Shown here: positions 13,366 to 21,050 of the stretch, in pieces
Position numbering within the stretch: position 1 is the first letter of the stretch
Layout: every line of letters begins with the position of its first letter
Origin: Deltaproteobacteria bacterium
Lineage (GTDB): Bacteria > UBA10199 > DSSB01
Reading direction: 5' to 3'
DNA length: 21,050 nt
Assembly (NCBI GenBank): GCA_021772695.1
Contig: JAJFLL010000275.1
Coordinates: 1 to 21,050, forward strand
Notes under the pieces: generated by a model
The model's input: the letters and a program-made list of their open reading frames with translations, nothing else
Databases searched by the model: none
Told to the model about the DNA's origin: nothing
Translations under genes and position numbers: made by a program

Positions 13366-14958
13366 CTAGGCCACATCCATGGCCAGGTTGGCCGAGGTAC
13401 CGGCCACACGATGTTTAGCGTAGTACGTGGACTTGGCTTTCTTACCGTGAAGTTTCTTTTGGATGTCTTCGCGTTTGATACCTTTTTCGGTCAGCACTTG
13501 ATGGTATTCGGCCTCTGCAGCCAAGCGTGCCTTAAAGAGCATCATTTGAATTCGACTGTAGACGTTGACGGCACCGTCACCGGATGTCTCGATGGGCAGA
13601 AAGATGGCTTCGGGATAGCGCTCCGTAATGATGCCCTGCACCCCGTCGGAAACACCGCTGGAAGGCATGCAACCGAAGGGTTTCACCGAGATGGTCATAT
13701 GGGATTTTTTATGGGTCACATTCTGAATGAGCTTACCCACTTCCATGTGACCTTCACCGCCCCGCAGTTCGGTGTTGTAATGCTCCGCCGCCACCGCCGC
13801 GTTTTCTTCCATGTCGGGTAATTTATAATTCTTCAATCCTAGGAAAAACCCAAAGGTCTTGAAGGTTAGGCGAATGGCTTTTTCGGCAACCCAGAGGGTG
13901 GCGAATTTTTTGGCCACCTGGGTGGTCTTGAGACCTTTGCGGGCTTCACCGTCGATGCCCTTGAGTTTCATGCGGGAGCGGGTGTCGACCCGGGCCTGCC
14001 AAATATTGTAGAGGATCCATCCGGCGATGAGCTGAATGTCGACCTCAGCCCCTTCTTGTTCGAGAAAGCGTTGCAATTTATAATTGCCGTCGCCTTCCGT
14101 GGTCATGGCCCAGAATTCCCCGATGATGGAGACCTTCGGCTTGGCCTTGGTTTGGTCTACTTTGACCTGCTGCAGTTCTTTTCGACAGCGGTACAAGGCT
14201 CGCAGAATGGACTTCTTATCTTTCAAGGCCTTGTTGATATGCTCCTTACATTTTTCAATGGCCTTATCGGTGGCGCCTGCTTCTACTTCGTAGGGACGAA
14301 TGCGGTACATAATGGCGTTTAAGGCGTCGCCGGTGAAGATGGCCTTGGCCAGAGTAAGAAAAAAGGTTCGGTCCATCTTCAGGCCCATTTCTTTTCCGGT
14401 GGCTTGATTCATGCCGCCGTTGGGTTCGAAGAGCATGACTCGAAAGCCGTCAAATCCCGCATCTCGCAGGGCCTTGCGGTACTCGGTCACATACATGCCG
14501 AAGCGGCAGGGTCCGCAGGCGCCGGCGGTCAGAAAAACGTGTTTTTCAATGATGTCGGCGGTGCTCCAACCTTCTTTGTCACGCAGGTTGACCAAATATT
14601 TTACCAAGTTTCCCACCGTAAAATAGGTGGGGTTGCATTGGCCTCGATTGCCGAATTCCTTACCGAACTGTAAGGCGTCGTTGTCGGGACAATCTAAGGC
14701 CTTGATCTTGTACCCCAGCCCGGCCAATCCGGCCTTGACAAAGGTGTCGTGGGCCATGGTTAGGCCCGAGACCAAAATCGTCGTATGCTCCCGCTGGTCG
14801 GCGAAAAATTCACCGTTGATTTTGTCTTCCCATTGCCCCGTTTCATCCTCGAGGCCTAAGCGCTTTTTCTCTTCGGCTTCAAAGCGGGCCAACTCTGCCT
14901 CGACGGCGGAGAGGGGAACCGGGTTGGAATTTTTATCGTTCGTTTGGGGATGCGGCAT
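13366..14958 (-). CDS. HgdB-like 2-hydroxyacyl-CoA dehydratase-family iron-sulfur protein, partner of the activase
   Basis: The frame reaches 14994, but ATG 14958 (MPHPQTNDK, 530 residues) has AAAAGGAGG six bases upstream and is the clear start. It belongs to the COG3581 / 2-hydroxyglutaryl-CoA dehydratase D-component superfamily. These proteins carry iron-sulfur clusters and receive electrons from ATP-driven activases. Candidate cluster cysteines are Cys108 (RGQCNPTYFT), Cys148 and Cys151 (GACGPCRFGMYV) and Cys430 (KPFGCMPSSGVSD). SIIGEFWAMTTEGDGN near 277-292 begins the second Rossmann-like half. The gene overlaps the activase gene by 26 bp, so the two are made together and probably act together. 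No typical HgdA/HgdB dehydratase pair is nearby, so a dehydratase is not assured; a double-cubane-type reductase is another option. The substrate is unknown. Confidence 0.87.
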   Translation of the reverse strand: MPHPQTNDKNSNPVPLSAVEAELARFEAEEKKRLGLEDETGQWEDKINGEFFADQREHTTILVSGLTMAHDTFVKAGLAGLGYKIKALDCPDNDALQFGKEFGNRGQCNPTYFTVGNLVKYLVNLRDKEGWSTADIIEKHVFLTAGACGPCRFGMYVTEYRKALRDAGFDGFRVMLFEPNGGMNQATGKEMGLKMDRTFFLTLAKAIFTGDALNAIMYRIRPYEVEAGATDKAIEKCKEHINKALKDKKSILRALYRCRKELQQVKVDQTKAKPKVSIIGEFWAMTTEGDGNYKLQRFLEQEGAEVDIQLIAGWILYNIWQARVDTRSRMKLKGIDGEARKGLKTTQVAKKFATLWVAEKAIRLTFKTFGFFLGLKNYKLPDMEENAAVAAEHYNTELRGGEGHMEVGKLIQNVTHKKSHMTISVKPFGCMPSSGVSDGVQGIITERYPEAIFLPIETSGDGAVNVYSRIQMMLFKARLAAEAEYHQVLTEKGIKREDIQKKLHGKKAKSTYYAKHRVAGTSANLAMDVA

Positions 14959-17900
14959 AATGGGCCTCCTTTTCTTGGGAAAAATCGGAATCAAAATTTG
15001 TAGGACTCGGCAGCGGAGTGGCCTCGTCTTCGACGGTCACGGTCTTGCTGGGAGATGATTTCGCAGTGGCCATCAGTTCCTGACGTTTGGCCTCGAGACT
15101 TTGTTTGAGTTCCTGGCGGCGTTTTTCCATGTCTTCCATCATCTCTTCGCGAAGACTTAAGCTATGGGCATAGGTCTTCACCCGAATCTTGATGGAGCCA
15201 CCGGGTTTATTGGCATCGATATCGTGCAGCGCCGAGTAGGGAGTGTTGGAAGTGCTGATGATCTTATCGATGATGCCGTAGGTGGGGGCATCGTGCCCGC
15301 ATTTAAAACTCGAGAGGTCGAGCACGGCCACATTGGGATGGCGGGCGGCAAACTTGGCGGCCCAGACCTTTTGGGCGGAGTTGGCCGAATAATTTTCTGG
15401 CCAGACATCGGTCACTTCGAGTGCCGATTGGATCTTGCCTTGGTCGATATCCTTTTGAAAAAAACGATTCAGATAGGCTTCATCTTTGGGCAAGGCCCTA
15501 ATGGAGAGCACGGGATAGCCCAACACTTGGAACTCATCGAGCACGCTATGGTTGAGGCCTGGATCTAAATGATAGGGCCGACCCAGCAACAAAATGGCCA
15601 TCTTGTTTTCTCTCTCAGCCCAATCGAGGATCTCCTTACCCTTTTGTTGCAGCTTCAAATCGAATTCATTCAAGGCCTTCCACCCTTGATCGACGGCGTA
15701 GTCCGATTCGTCTTCGGTGATTTGCAGAATGTCTTTAAAGGCCTCGTACATTTGCCGTTTGAACAGCAACGGTTCGTTCAAAGTCATGGCGGGGCATAGA
15801 TAAGTGATGCCCCGTTCGGCAAAGAAGTCGTTTTCTTTGGTAAAGGCCGCCTTCATTACCTCGGGACAGCCAGCCACGATAGGGCAGCTAGCCACGTCTT
15901 GCACCTTTTTCAAAAAGGTAGGCACGTGAGTCATGATGGGGTTGAAGATATAGTGGAGGGGCTTTTCTTCGCTGTGTTTGTGAAACAGCAAATTATGCAT
16001 GTGGGCCTGGCTCACCTTGGAAGGGTAGCAGGGATCGATGGATCCGTATTTGCCGCCTTCTACCCACATTTCTTCGGTAGTGAAGTCTGAGAAAACTACA
16101 TTTTTTTCAAGCACACCCAGAGCCTCGAAGTAGGCCTTCCATATGGGTGCGGTGGAATAAATATTGAGCACTCGGGGAATGGCGATACGAATATTTTTTC
16201 GAATCAACGCGGCCTTGGCCGAGGATCCTTGAAAGGTGCGCCGGATGGGCACCCGTTTGATATTGCCGAATAGGGTTTTCTTCACTTCGATGTCATCGAT
16301 TTCGGTGCCATGTTCGGGCTTGGGATCTTTGGGATAGGAGTTAAAGGCCACATGGGCTTCGTAATCTACTAGGTTGGGATAATTCTTCTTCAGCTTATTG
16401 CGCTCCTTCATCATCTCAAGCATGGCTTCTTTGGATTCGACGGTACCTTTTTCGCAGCTGAATCCGGAAATATACCGACTGGTCTTGCCGTCGGGAGTCT
16501 TGGTGTCGATGAAGGTGCGGGAACAATTATTGGGGCAAAAATCGCATTTGGTAGTTTCGTCGTTGGTGCTGGTGTATTCCAAATCGATGGCATGCTTCAG
16601 GCCGATGAAGGTGGAATAGCCGCGGCGTTGCACCACCCGGCGGGTTTCCATGGCGGCCCCGATGGCACCGGCCTCGCCGCAATGGGGGTGGACTAAGACT
16701 TCGGCTCCGGGCACCCGTTGCTTAATGTAATCCACCTGAGCCTTGACAGCGGCCAGGTTGTATTGAGTGCCACCTTGCAAGACGAATTTTTTTCCCAATT
16801 CGGCCATGCGGGGAATCTGCACCACGTATTGCCACACATTTTTCGGCAGTACCTGAGCCAGGCCGGCCAGTAGTTCTTCTTTCGAATAACCTTCTTTTTG
16901 GAAATTGACCCGGTCGCTATCGAGAAATACGGCACAGCCATAAGAAAATTTTGGGGCCAACCCGGCTTGAAAGGCCACATCGGCGTAATCTTGCACTTTG
17001 ACGCCGAATTGATCGGCCATGGCTTGTAACAACATGCCGTTACCGGCGGAACATTGATTGGAAAGTCGAAAATTTTTGATGTCGCCGTTCTGCATGAACA
17101 GCACCTTGATATCTTGCCCACCGATATCGCAAATGACATCCACATCGCCAAAGAAGTGCACCGCGCTCATCATATGGGCCACGGTTTCTACAATATTGAC
17201 ATCGGCCTTCACCGATTCTTCTAGCACGTCGGCGGCATAGCCTGTGGCACCAAAGCCCAGTACCTCGAGGTTCGCACCTTGGTCGGCAAAATAGCCGTGC
17301 ATCTGTTTTAAGATTTCTTTGGTGTCTTGGATGGGGTTGCCTTTGGAAAGTTGATAGGCCTTGAGAATGATCTCGCCCGCTTCATCGACCAAAACCGCCT
17401 TCGATGAAGTGGAACCCCCGTCGAGGCCGATAAAACCTTTTACCGTCGTGCCCGCTTCAGGCTGGGTCGGTTTAAAGGAAGGAATGGAATAGTCGTCCTT
17501 AAAGGCATTGAGTTCGGCTTCATCTTTGACCAAGGGACCGGTGGCCATGGCACCCAGCCGGGCCTGCCGTCCGTTTTGCATATAATCTTTTAGCCCGGCC
17601 AATCCCTCGTATTGGCCCACATGTTCTTCTTCGTAGGTGCCGTAGATGACCGCACCGTAGGCGGCATAATATTGGGCGTTCTCGGGGACAAAGATCAATT
17701 CTTCAATGGGAATGTCTTTGGGGTAATCGTAATTTCTTTCTTTCCAGGTCTCGGGGATGCGCAGCCTCCAGCATTGTTGCAAAAAGGGCAGGTAGGTGTT
17801 GGGACCACCCAAGAGCAGCACCTTATGTTTTAAGGTATTTCCCCGCGTCAACACCGAGAGGTTCTGCATGACGATGGCGTCGGCCAAGCTATTTAGGATT

Positions 17901-18484
17901 TCATTGGAGGGAATCCCCGATTTCACTAAATTAACGAGATCGGTTTCAGCAAAGACCCCACATTTGGCGGCCACATGATGTAATTTTCGGCTGTCAAAAC
18001 CTAACTTACCCAAAAATGCATTTTCGACGCCCACTTTGATGACGCACTTATCGATGGTGGCCCCGGTGCCCGAGGCACACTTATCGTTCATAGAAGTGAT
18101 GGCCTGCTTTTCTCCGGTCTCTTCGTTTTTTTTATAAATAATGATCTTGGCATCTTGGCCGCCCAATTCCACTACGGATCCCACGTCGGGATGGAGTTTT
18201 TCCACGGCCATGGTCACCGAATTGACTTCTTGAACGAATTTTCCCCCGGTGGGTTTACAGAGGGGAGAGGAACCGGAACCGGTCAGGAACATGCGAATAT
18301 TTTCACGAGGCACGTCGCTGAATTCATTGCCGATACGCACCATGAATTCCATGACCTTCTCAGGTTGTTTGGTTTCGTGTCGTTGGTAATCACTCCAGAG
18401 GATTTCTAAGCTTTCAGGGTCGACCACTACTGCTTTGACGGTGGTGGAGCCAACGTCCATTCCAATCATGAGTTTACGGGTCAT
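14933..18484 (-). CDS. Double-domain acyl-CoA dehydratase activase (BcrAD/BadFG x2 + DUF2229)
   Basis: The 1183-residue protein has two ASKHA ATPase domains of the HgdC/BcrAD/BadFG type. These use ATP hydrolysis and a bridging 4Fe-4S cluster to inject low-potential electrons into a partner. Domain 1 (about 5-285) has IGMDVGSTTVKAV, ELGGQDAKI and cluster cysteines Cys136 (NDKCASGTG) and Cys175 (AAKCGVFAE). Domain 2 (about 350-612) has IGLDGGSTSSKAV, DIGGQDIKV, Cys478 (NQCSAGNG) and Cys517 (SYGCAVFLD). Then CDFCPNNC (647-654) introduces the DUF2229 region, which has many further cysteines and GRPYHLDPGLNH (968-979). Residues 1110-1140 look like a charged coiled coil. The start has an AGAGGGA site five bases upstream. 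It heads the operon with the HgdB-like gene, and the palindromes in its promoter region suggest regulation. The final electron acceptor is unknown. Confidence 0.92.
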   Translation of the reverse strand: MTRKLMIGMDVGSTTVKAVVVDPESLEILWSDYQRHETKQPEKVMEFMVRIGNEFSDVPRENIRMFLTGSGSSPLCKPTGGKFVQEVNSVTMAVEKLHPDVGSVVELGGQDAKIIIYKKNEETGEKQAITSMNDKCASGTGATIDKCVIKVGVENAFLGKLGFDSRKLHHVAAKCGVFAETDLVNLVKSGIPSNEILNSLADAIVMQNLSVLTRGNTLKHKVLLLGGPNTYLPFLQQCWRLRIPETWKERNYDYPKDIPIEELIFVPENAQYYAAYGAVIYGTYEEEHVGQYEGLAGLKDYMQNGRQARLGAMATGPLVKDEAELNAFKDDYSIPSFKPTQPEAGTTVKGFIGLDGGSTSSKAVLVDEAGEIILKAYQLSKGNPIQDTKEILKQMHGYFADQGANLEVLGFGATGYAADVLEESVKADVNIVETVAHMMSAVHFFGDVDVICDIGGQDIKVLFMQNGDIKNFRLSNQCSAGNGMLLQAMADQFGVKVQDYADVAFQAGLAPKFSYGCAVFLDSDRVNFQKEGYSKEELLAGLAQVLPKNVWQYVVQIPRMAELGKKFVLQGGTQYNLAAVKAQVDYIKQRVPGAEVLVHPHCGEAGAIGAAMETRRVVQRRGYSTFIGLKHAIDLEYTSTNDETTKCDFCPNNCSRTFIDTKTPDGKTSRYISGFSCEKGTVESKEAMLEMMKERNKLKKNYPNLVDYEAHVAFNSYPKDPKPEHGTEIDDIEVKKTLFGNIKRVPIRRTFQGSSAKAALIRKNIRIAIPRVLNIYSTAPIWKAYFEALGVLEKNVVFSDFTTEEMWVEGGKYGSIDPCYPSKVSQAHMHNLLFHKHSEEKPLHYIFNPIMTHVPTFLKKVQDVASCPIVAGCPEVMKAAFTKENDFFAERGITYLCPAMTLNEPLLFKRQMYEAFKDILQITEDESDYAVDQGWKALNEFDLKLQQKGKEILDWAERENKMAILLLGRPYHLDPGLNHSVLDEFQVLGYPVLSIRALPKDEAYLNRFFQKDIDQGKIQSALEVTDVWPENYSANSAQKVWAAKFAARHPNVAVLDLSSFKCGHDAPTYGIIDKIISTSNTPYSALHDIDANKPGGSIKIRVKTYAHSLSLREEMMEDMEKRRQELKQSLEAKRQELMATAKSSPSKTVTVEDEATPLPSPTNFDSDFSQEKEAHYAASPNER
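14965..14973 (-). promoter_or_regulatory. Strong ribosome binding site of the HgdB-like gene, inside the activase gene
   Basis: AAAAGGAGG on the minus strand ends six bases before ATG 14958 and lies within the last codons of the activase gene. It decides the start of the HgdB-like gene and shows that this gene is separately initiated rather than a frameshifted tail of the activase. Confidence 0.85.
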
Positions 18485-18533
18485 GGGATTCCCTCTTCTC
18501 TGGAGTCATATGCGGTAAAGTTGATATAACTTA

Positions 18534-18547
18534 TTGAATTTATTCAA
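18534..18547. promoter_or_regulatory. Operator-like inverted repeat TTGAAT-TT-ATTCAA
   Basis: A perfect 6-2-6 inverted repeat in the divergent gap, 50 bases before the activase start. An outer AGTTGA/TCAACT pair (18519-18524, 18544-18549) brackets it. On the minus strand a TTATAT hexamer (18524-18529) could be a -10, which would put the repeat in the promoter spacer, a repressor position. The half-site resembles TetR-type FadR boxes as I remember them; this is unverified. Confidence 0.5.
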
Positions 18548-18558
18548 CTAAATGCTAG

Positions 18559-18572
18559 ACTGACGTGTCAGT
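18559..18572. promoter_or_regulatory. Operator-like inverted repeat ACTGAC-GT-GTCAGT
   Basis: A second perfect 6-2-6 inverted repeat, centred 25 bp from the first and with a different half-site, suggesting a different regulator. It lies between the divergent activase and DUF389 genes and could act on either. Confidence 0.5.
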
Positions 18573-18598
18573 TTAAGAGGTAAATTGAGGGAAAATTA

Positions 18599-18608
18599 GA
18601 CTTAAGTC
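18599..18608. promoter_or_regulatory. 10-bp palindrome GACTTAAGTC, possible operator
   Basis: A perfect palindrome, third in the same divergent gap and 38 bp from the centre of the second. It is nearer the DUF389 side. It is short enough to be chance in isolation, but notable next to the two longer repeats. Confidence 0.3.
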
Positions 18609-18690
18609 AACAAAAAATTCGTACGGTTATTTATCATATTTGATGGCTCTTGCTGGACTTCTATCTGGAAGCGAGAGATGAATTGCCGCC

Positions 18691-20523
18691 ATGAGCGCCC
18701 CAAAATCTAAAAATACTCTCATTAAAAAAGTTGGGGTCAAGGTGCGAGGCCGCATCAGTTCTTGGTTGGGTCTCGATAACGATATTCGCTACGAAGTTTA
18801 TCTCTCCACGATTCGTGCCTCTGATCCGCTCAATATTACCTATTGGTTGGAACTGATTCTTGCCTGCGGCATTGCCACTTTGGGCTTAGTCTTGAGTAGC
18901 CCCGCCACTCTCATCGGAGCCATGCTGATATCACCCTTGATGAGTCCTATTCTGGGGACCGGCCTGGCCCTGGCCACGGGCGATATCTTTTTAGGGATTC
19001 GAGCCTTTCTAGGGCTGTTCTTCAGTGTCGCGGTGGCCGTGGCCGCTTCTTACTTCTTGGTCTTGGTATTGCCTTTTAAGGAGGCCACCCCTGAGATTTT
19101 AGCCCGCACCCAGCCGACCATTCTCGATTTGGTGGTGGCCCTCATGTCTGGATTGGCTGGGGCCGTGGCCATCATGAAAAGTACCCGCGGGCTCACTGCG
19201 GCCATACCGGGAGTGGCCATCGCGGTGGCCCTACTGCCACCGGTTTGTGTGGTGGGATTCGGCCTGGGGGCCCGTAAAAACCTACCCCAATGGATCGAGG
19301 TGACTCGAGGGGGTAGCCTGTTGTTTGCCGCTAACTTGGTGGCCATCGTGGTGACCTCCATGTTGGTTTTTCTTTTAGTTGGAATGGGGCGGCGTGCCGT
19401 ACGTCGCCGGGTAGACGAATGGGAAGATAATCCGGCCCACCAATCGGGATTCGATGCCTGGATCGGTCGTATTCGAATCCTTAAATGGTTTTCCCGGGTG
19501 GGATCCTTGAAGGCCCGTTTATTCGTGGCTGCAGTCTTCTTATTGGTCATTTATTTTCCGCTGCAGCAGGCCTTGTCCCGGGTGATCCATCAGGTGGCCG
19601 AACGTTCCCAGAAAGAAATGAATGTGAAGGCCATCAATCAGTTGGCAAAGGACCACTTTCGCAAGACCAATATTTCTGAGATCGAAAAGGTGGCCGTTGA
19701 GGATGCCAAGCCGGGTTTACGGGCCATCGTTCATATCAATACCAATCAAATTTTCGCCAAACGTGAAAAACTCCTCTTTGAAACCGAGGCTACTGAAAAA
19801 GTTGCGCAACCGGTGCGATTGGTTTTGGTGCAAAGTCCTGGTTATTTCGGAGAAGATAAAGATACGGATTGGTCCAAGGTCTTTGCCCGTGAAGAAAAGC
19901 CGAAATCAGAAGATGTGAATTTTCTCGTACTCTACGATCGATTGCAAAATGCCATCAAGCAGATCTGGCCTCATAAAAAGGCCCAATTATTAGAAGTCGA
20001 TATGCACCTCTTTGAAAATGAGGCCGAGCAAGTCGTACCCGCCATCCATCTAACCTATTTAAGTGCAAGTGATTTAAGTGAAGAGGCCAAGGAGATCCTA
20101 CAGGCCGGATTGAAACAACTGCTGGGCTATGATCCTAAAGTGGAATTCGAATATTATCCGACCCACTTCGGCCCGTTTCCGCTCGCACGAACGAAATCGG
20201 TCTTGAACGAGGCCGAACAAGCGGCCCTCATCAAGATCGGACAAGTGGTGAAAAAGAATCCCGACCTTGAAGTACAGGTAGAGTTTTTGGAAAATTGGGA
20301 AATGCCGCCACGTCAGGCGCGGCGTTATCGTTTTAAGGAAGAAATGCTCGAACCCTTCGAGTTAGAATTGGCGTCGAAAGGTGTTTCTACCGATAAGATC
20401 AGCATTCCCACCGCCGAAGCCGAACCCCGGGCTATACTCTTGACCTTGAGAAAGAAAGAAATTCCCCCGGAGTCTCAGCCTGAGACGGAAAGTTCTCCCA
20501 CTACCGAGGCGGTGACACCTTAA
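18691..20523 (+). CDS. DUF389 (TIGR00341-like) integral membrane protein with a long C-terminal soluble region
   Basis: In this 610-residue protein, residues 30-235 match the DUF389 membrane family. The segment LSSPATLIGAMLISPLMSPILG (residues 68-89) carries the diagnostic SSPA-IGAMLISPLM-PILG pattern. Likely membrane helices: about 52-69, 72-92, 104-127, 145-163, 168-192, 207-231 and a seventh at 276-292 after a basic loop. Residues 300-610 are hydrophilic and probably folded outside the membrane. Their last part (about 505-590, VVKKNPDLEVQVEF then GVSTDKISI) faintly resembles an OmpA-like peptidoglycan-binding fold, which is inference only. The C-terminus is a Pro/Ser/Thr/Glu tail. The molecular function of DUF389 is not established. 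No good Shine-Dalgarno precedes ATG 18691. It is divergent from the activase operon and its 3' end overlaps the tag gene by 23 bp. Confidence 0.88.
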   Translation: MSAPKSKNTLIKKVGVKVRGRISSWLGLDNDIRYEVYLSTIRASDPLNITYWLELILACGIATLGLVLSSPATLIGAMLISPLMSPILGTGLALATGDIFLGIRAFLGLFFSVAVAVAASYFLVLVLPFKEATPEILARTQPTILDLVVALMSGLAGAVAIMKSTRGLTAAIPGVAIAVALLPPVCVVGFGLGARKNLPQWIEVTRGGSLLFAANLVAIVVTSMLVFLLVGMGRRAVRRRVDEWEDNPAHQSGFDAWIGRIRILKWFSRVGSLKARLFVAAVFLLVIYFPLQQALSRVIHQVAERSQKEMNVKAINQLAKDHFRKTNISEIEKVAVEDAKPGLRAIVHINTNQIFAKREKLLFETEATEKVAQPVRLVLVQSPGYFGEDKDTDWSKVFAREEKPKSEDVNFLVLYDRLQNAIKQIWPHKKAQLLEVDMHLFENEAEQVVPAIHLTYLSASDLSEEAKEILQAGLKQLLGYDPKVEFEYYPTHFGPFPLARTKSVLNEAEQAALIKIGQVVKKNPDLEVQVEFLENWEMPPRQARRYRFKEEMLEPFELELASKGVSTDKISIPTAEAEPRAILLTLRKKEIPPESQPETESSPTTEAVTP

Positions 20524-21050
20524 AACGCTCCCCCATTTTTTTTACCGGCTTGTAGCGAAAACAAGATTCCAAATGGTCATTCACCATACCGGTGGCCTGC
20601 ATGTGGGCGTAGATGATGGTACTGCCCACGAATTTAAAGCCGCGTTTTTTTAGGTCCTTGCTGAAGGTGTCTGAAATGTCTGTGGTGGCGGGCAATTCTT
20701 TGAGTTGTTTGAATCGGTTTTGTATCGGTTTGTTGTGGACGAAGCTCCAGCAGTATCGAGTGAAGCTTCCGAATTCCTTTTGGACTTTTAGATAGGCCTT
20801 GGCGTTGGATACTGCCGCATTGACCTTGAGTCGATTGCGAATGATGCCGGGGTCTTGCAGTAGTTTTTCAATTTTCTTTCGGTCAAACCGAGCGACTGCG
20901 TTTGGATTGAAATCGGCGAAGGCCTTGCGATAGTTCTCCCGGCGTTTCAAGATAGTAAGCCAACTGAGGCCCGCCTGGGCACCTTCTAAAATCAGAAATT
21001 CAAAAAAAGGTCGGTCGTCGGTGACGGGGACACCCCATTCCAGATCGTGG
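20501..21050 (-). CDS. tag: DNA-3-methyladenine glycosylase I (5' end outside window)
   Basis: The frame stays open from the stop at 20501 to the right edge and gives 182 residues; only the first few residues (including the zinc cysteine near the N-terminus) are missing. The enzyme removes 3-methyladenine from alkylated DNA in base excision repair. Seen: HDLEWGVPVTDDR at the edge (the His is a zinc ligand), FFEFLILEGAQAGLSWLTIL (with the base-recognition Glu), KKRGFKFVGSTIIYAHMQA and VNDHLESCF, whose His and Cys, four residues apart, are the other zinc ligands of the Tag family. A TTG at 20950 could be mistaken for a start, but conserved sequence continues upstream of it. The 3' end overlaps the convergent DUF389 gene by 23 bp. 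Function and family are secure. Confidence 0.95.
   Translation of the reverse strand, partial: HDLEWGVPVTDDRPFFEFLILEGAQAGLSWLTILKRRENYRKAFADFNPNAVARFDRKKIEKLLQDPGIIRNRLKVNAAVSNAKAYLKVQKEFGSFTRYCWSFVHNKPIQNRFKQLKELPATTDISDTFSKDLKKRGFKFVGSTIIYAHMQATGMVNDHLESCFRYKPVKKMGERFKVSPPR

Noticed and set aside
14959..14994. A 12-codon upstream extension of the HgdB-like gene.
   Set aside because: ATG 14958 has a near-perfect Shine-Dalgarno six bases upstream; the upstream ATG does not.
20501..20950. A complete 149-residue gene starting at TTG 20950.
   Set aside because: Conserved Tag sequence continues in frame upstream to the window edge, so this is the 3' part of a longer gene.
1..21050. CRISPR arrays, tRNAs, insertion sequences, phage or attachment sites.
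   Set aside because: No regularly spaced repeats, cloverleaf sequences, transposase or integrase motifs, or target-site duplications were seen on reading both strands.

Overview
The window is ordinary bacterial chromosome: dense, moderate-GC, intergenic gaps mostly under 100 bp. I see no tRNA, rRNA, CRISPR array, insertion sequence or phage genes. The gene content suggests a metabolically versatile proteobacterium-like organism that oxidises fatty or branched-chain acyl-CoAs, possibly deltaproteobacterial in the broad sense. The taxon is an inference from gene content and is weakly held. Eleven protein genes are supported, two of them cut by the window edges.

Left part (1-6805): the 3' end of an acetyl-CoA hydrolase/CoA-transferase (+) converges on a glycerol kinase gene, glpK (-). 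After a 322-bp gap with several small hairpins comes a GTG-started gene for a 1339-residue protein of no recognised family. I read two degenerate GGDEF-like (nucleotide-cyclase palm) segments in it, and it is the best candidate here for something undescribed. A TetR/AcrR regulator follows 45 bp later.

Middle (6802-13344): a histone-deacetylase-fold hydrolase with a long uncharacterised C-terminal region (-) and an SDR oxidoreductase of the peroxisomal enoyl-CoA/dienoyl-CoA reductase type (+) diverge from a 99-bp gap. Next is a three-gene minus-strand operon of tightly packed genes: an LCAD-type acyl-CoA dehydrogenase, an acyl-CoA carboxylase carboxyltransferase subunit and a beta-keto acid cleavage enzyme. 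No biotin carboxylase or biotin carrier gene is present in the window. A strong hairpin terminator at 13315-13344 separates this operon from the one upstream.

Right part (13366-21050): a two-gene minus-strand operon encodes a 1183-residue double-ASKHA-domain activase of the 2-hydroxyacyl-CoA dehydratase type and an HgdB-like iron-sulfur partner. The genes overlap by 26 bp, and the second has its own strong ribosome binding site. The operon diverges from a DUF389 membrane protein gene across a 206-bp gap that holds three perfect palindromes, probable operators. The DUF389 gene overlaps, tail to tail, a DNA-3-methyladenine glycosylase I gene (tag) that runs off the right edge.

Taken together, the SDR, acyl-CoA dehydrogenase, carboxylase subunit, beta-keto acid cleavage enzyme and end-of-window CoA-transferase point to acyl-CoA catabolism. 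The TetR protein and the FadR-like palindrome are plausible, but unproven, control elements for it.
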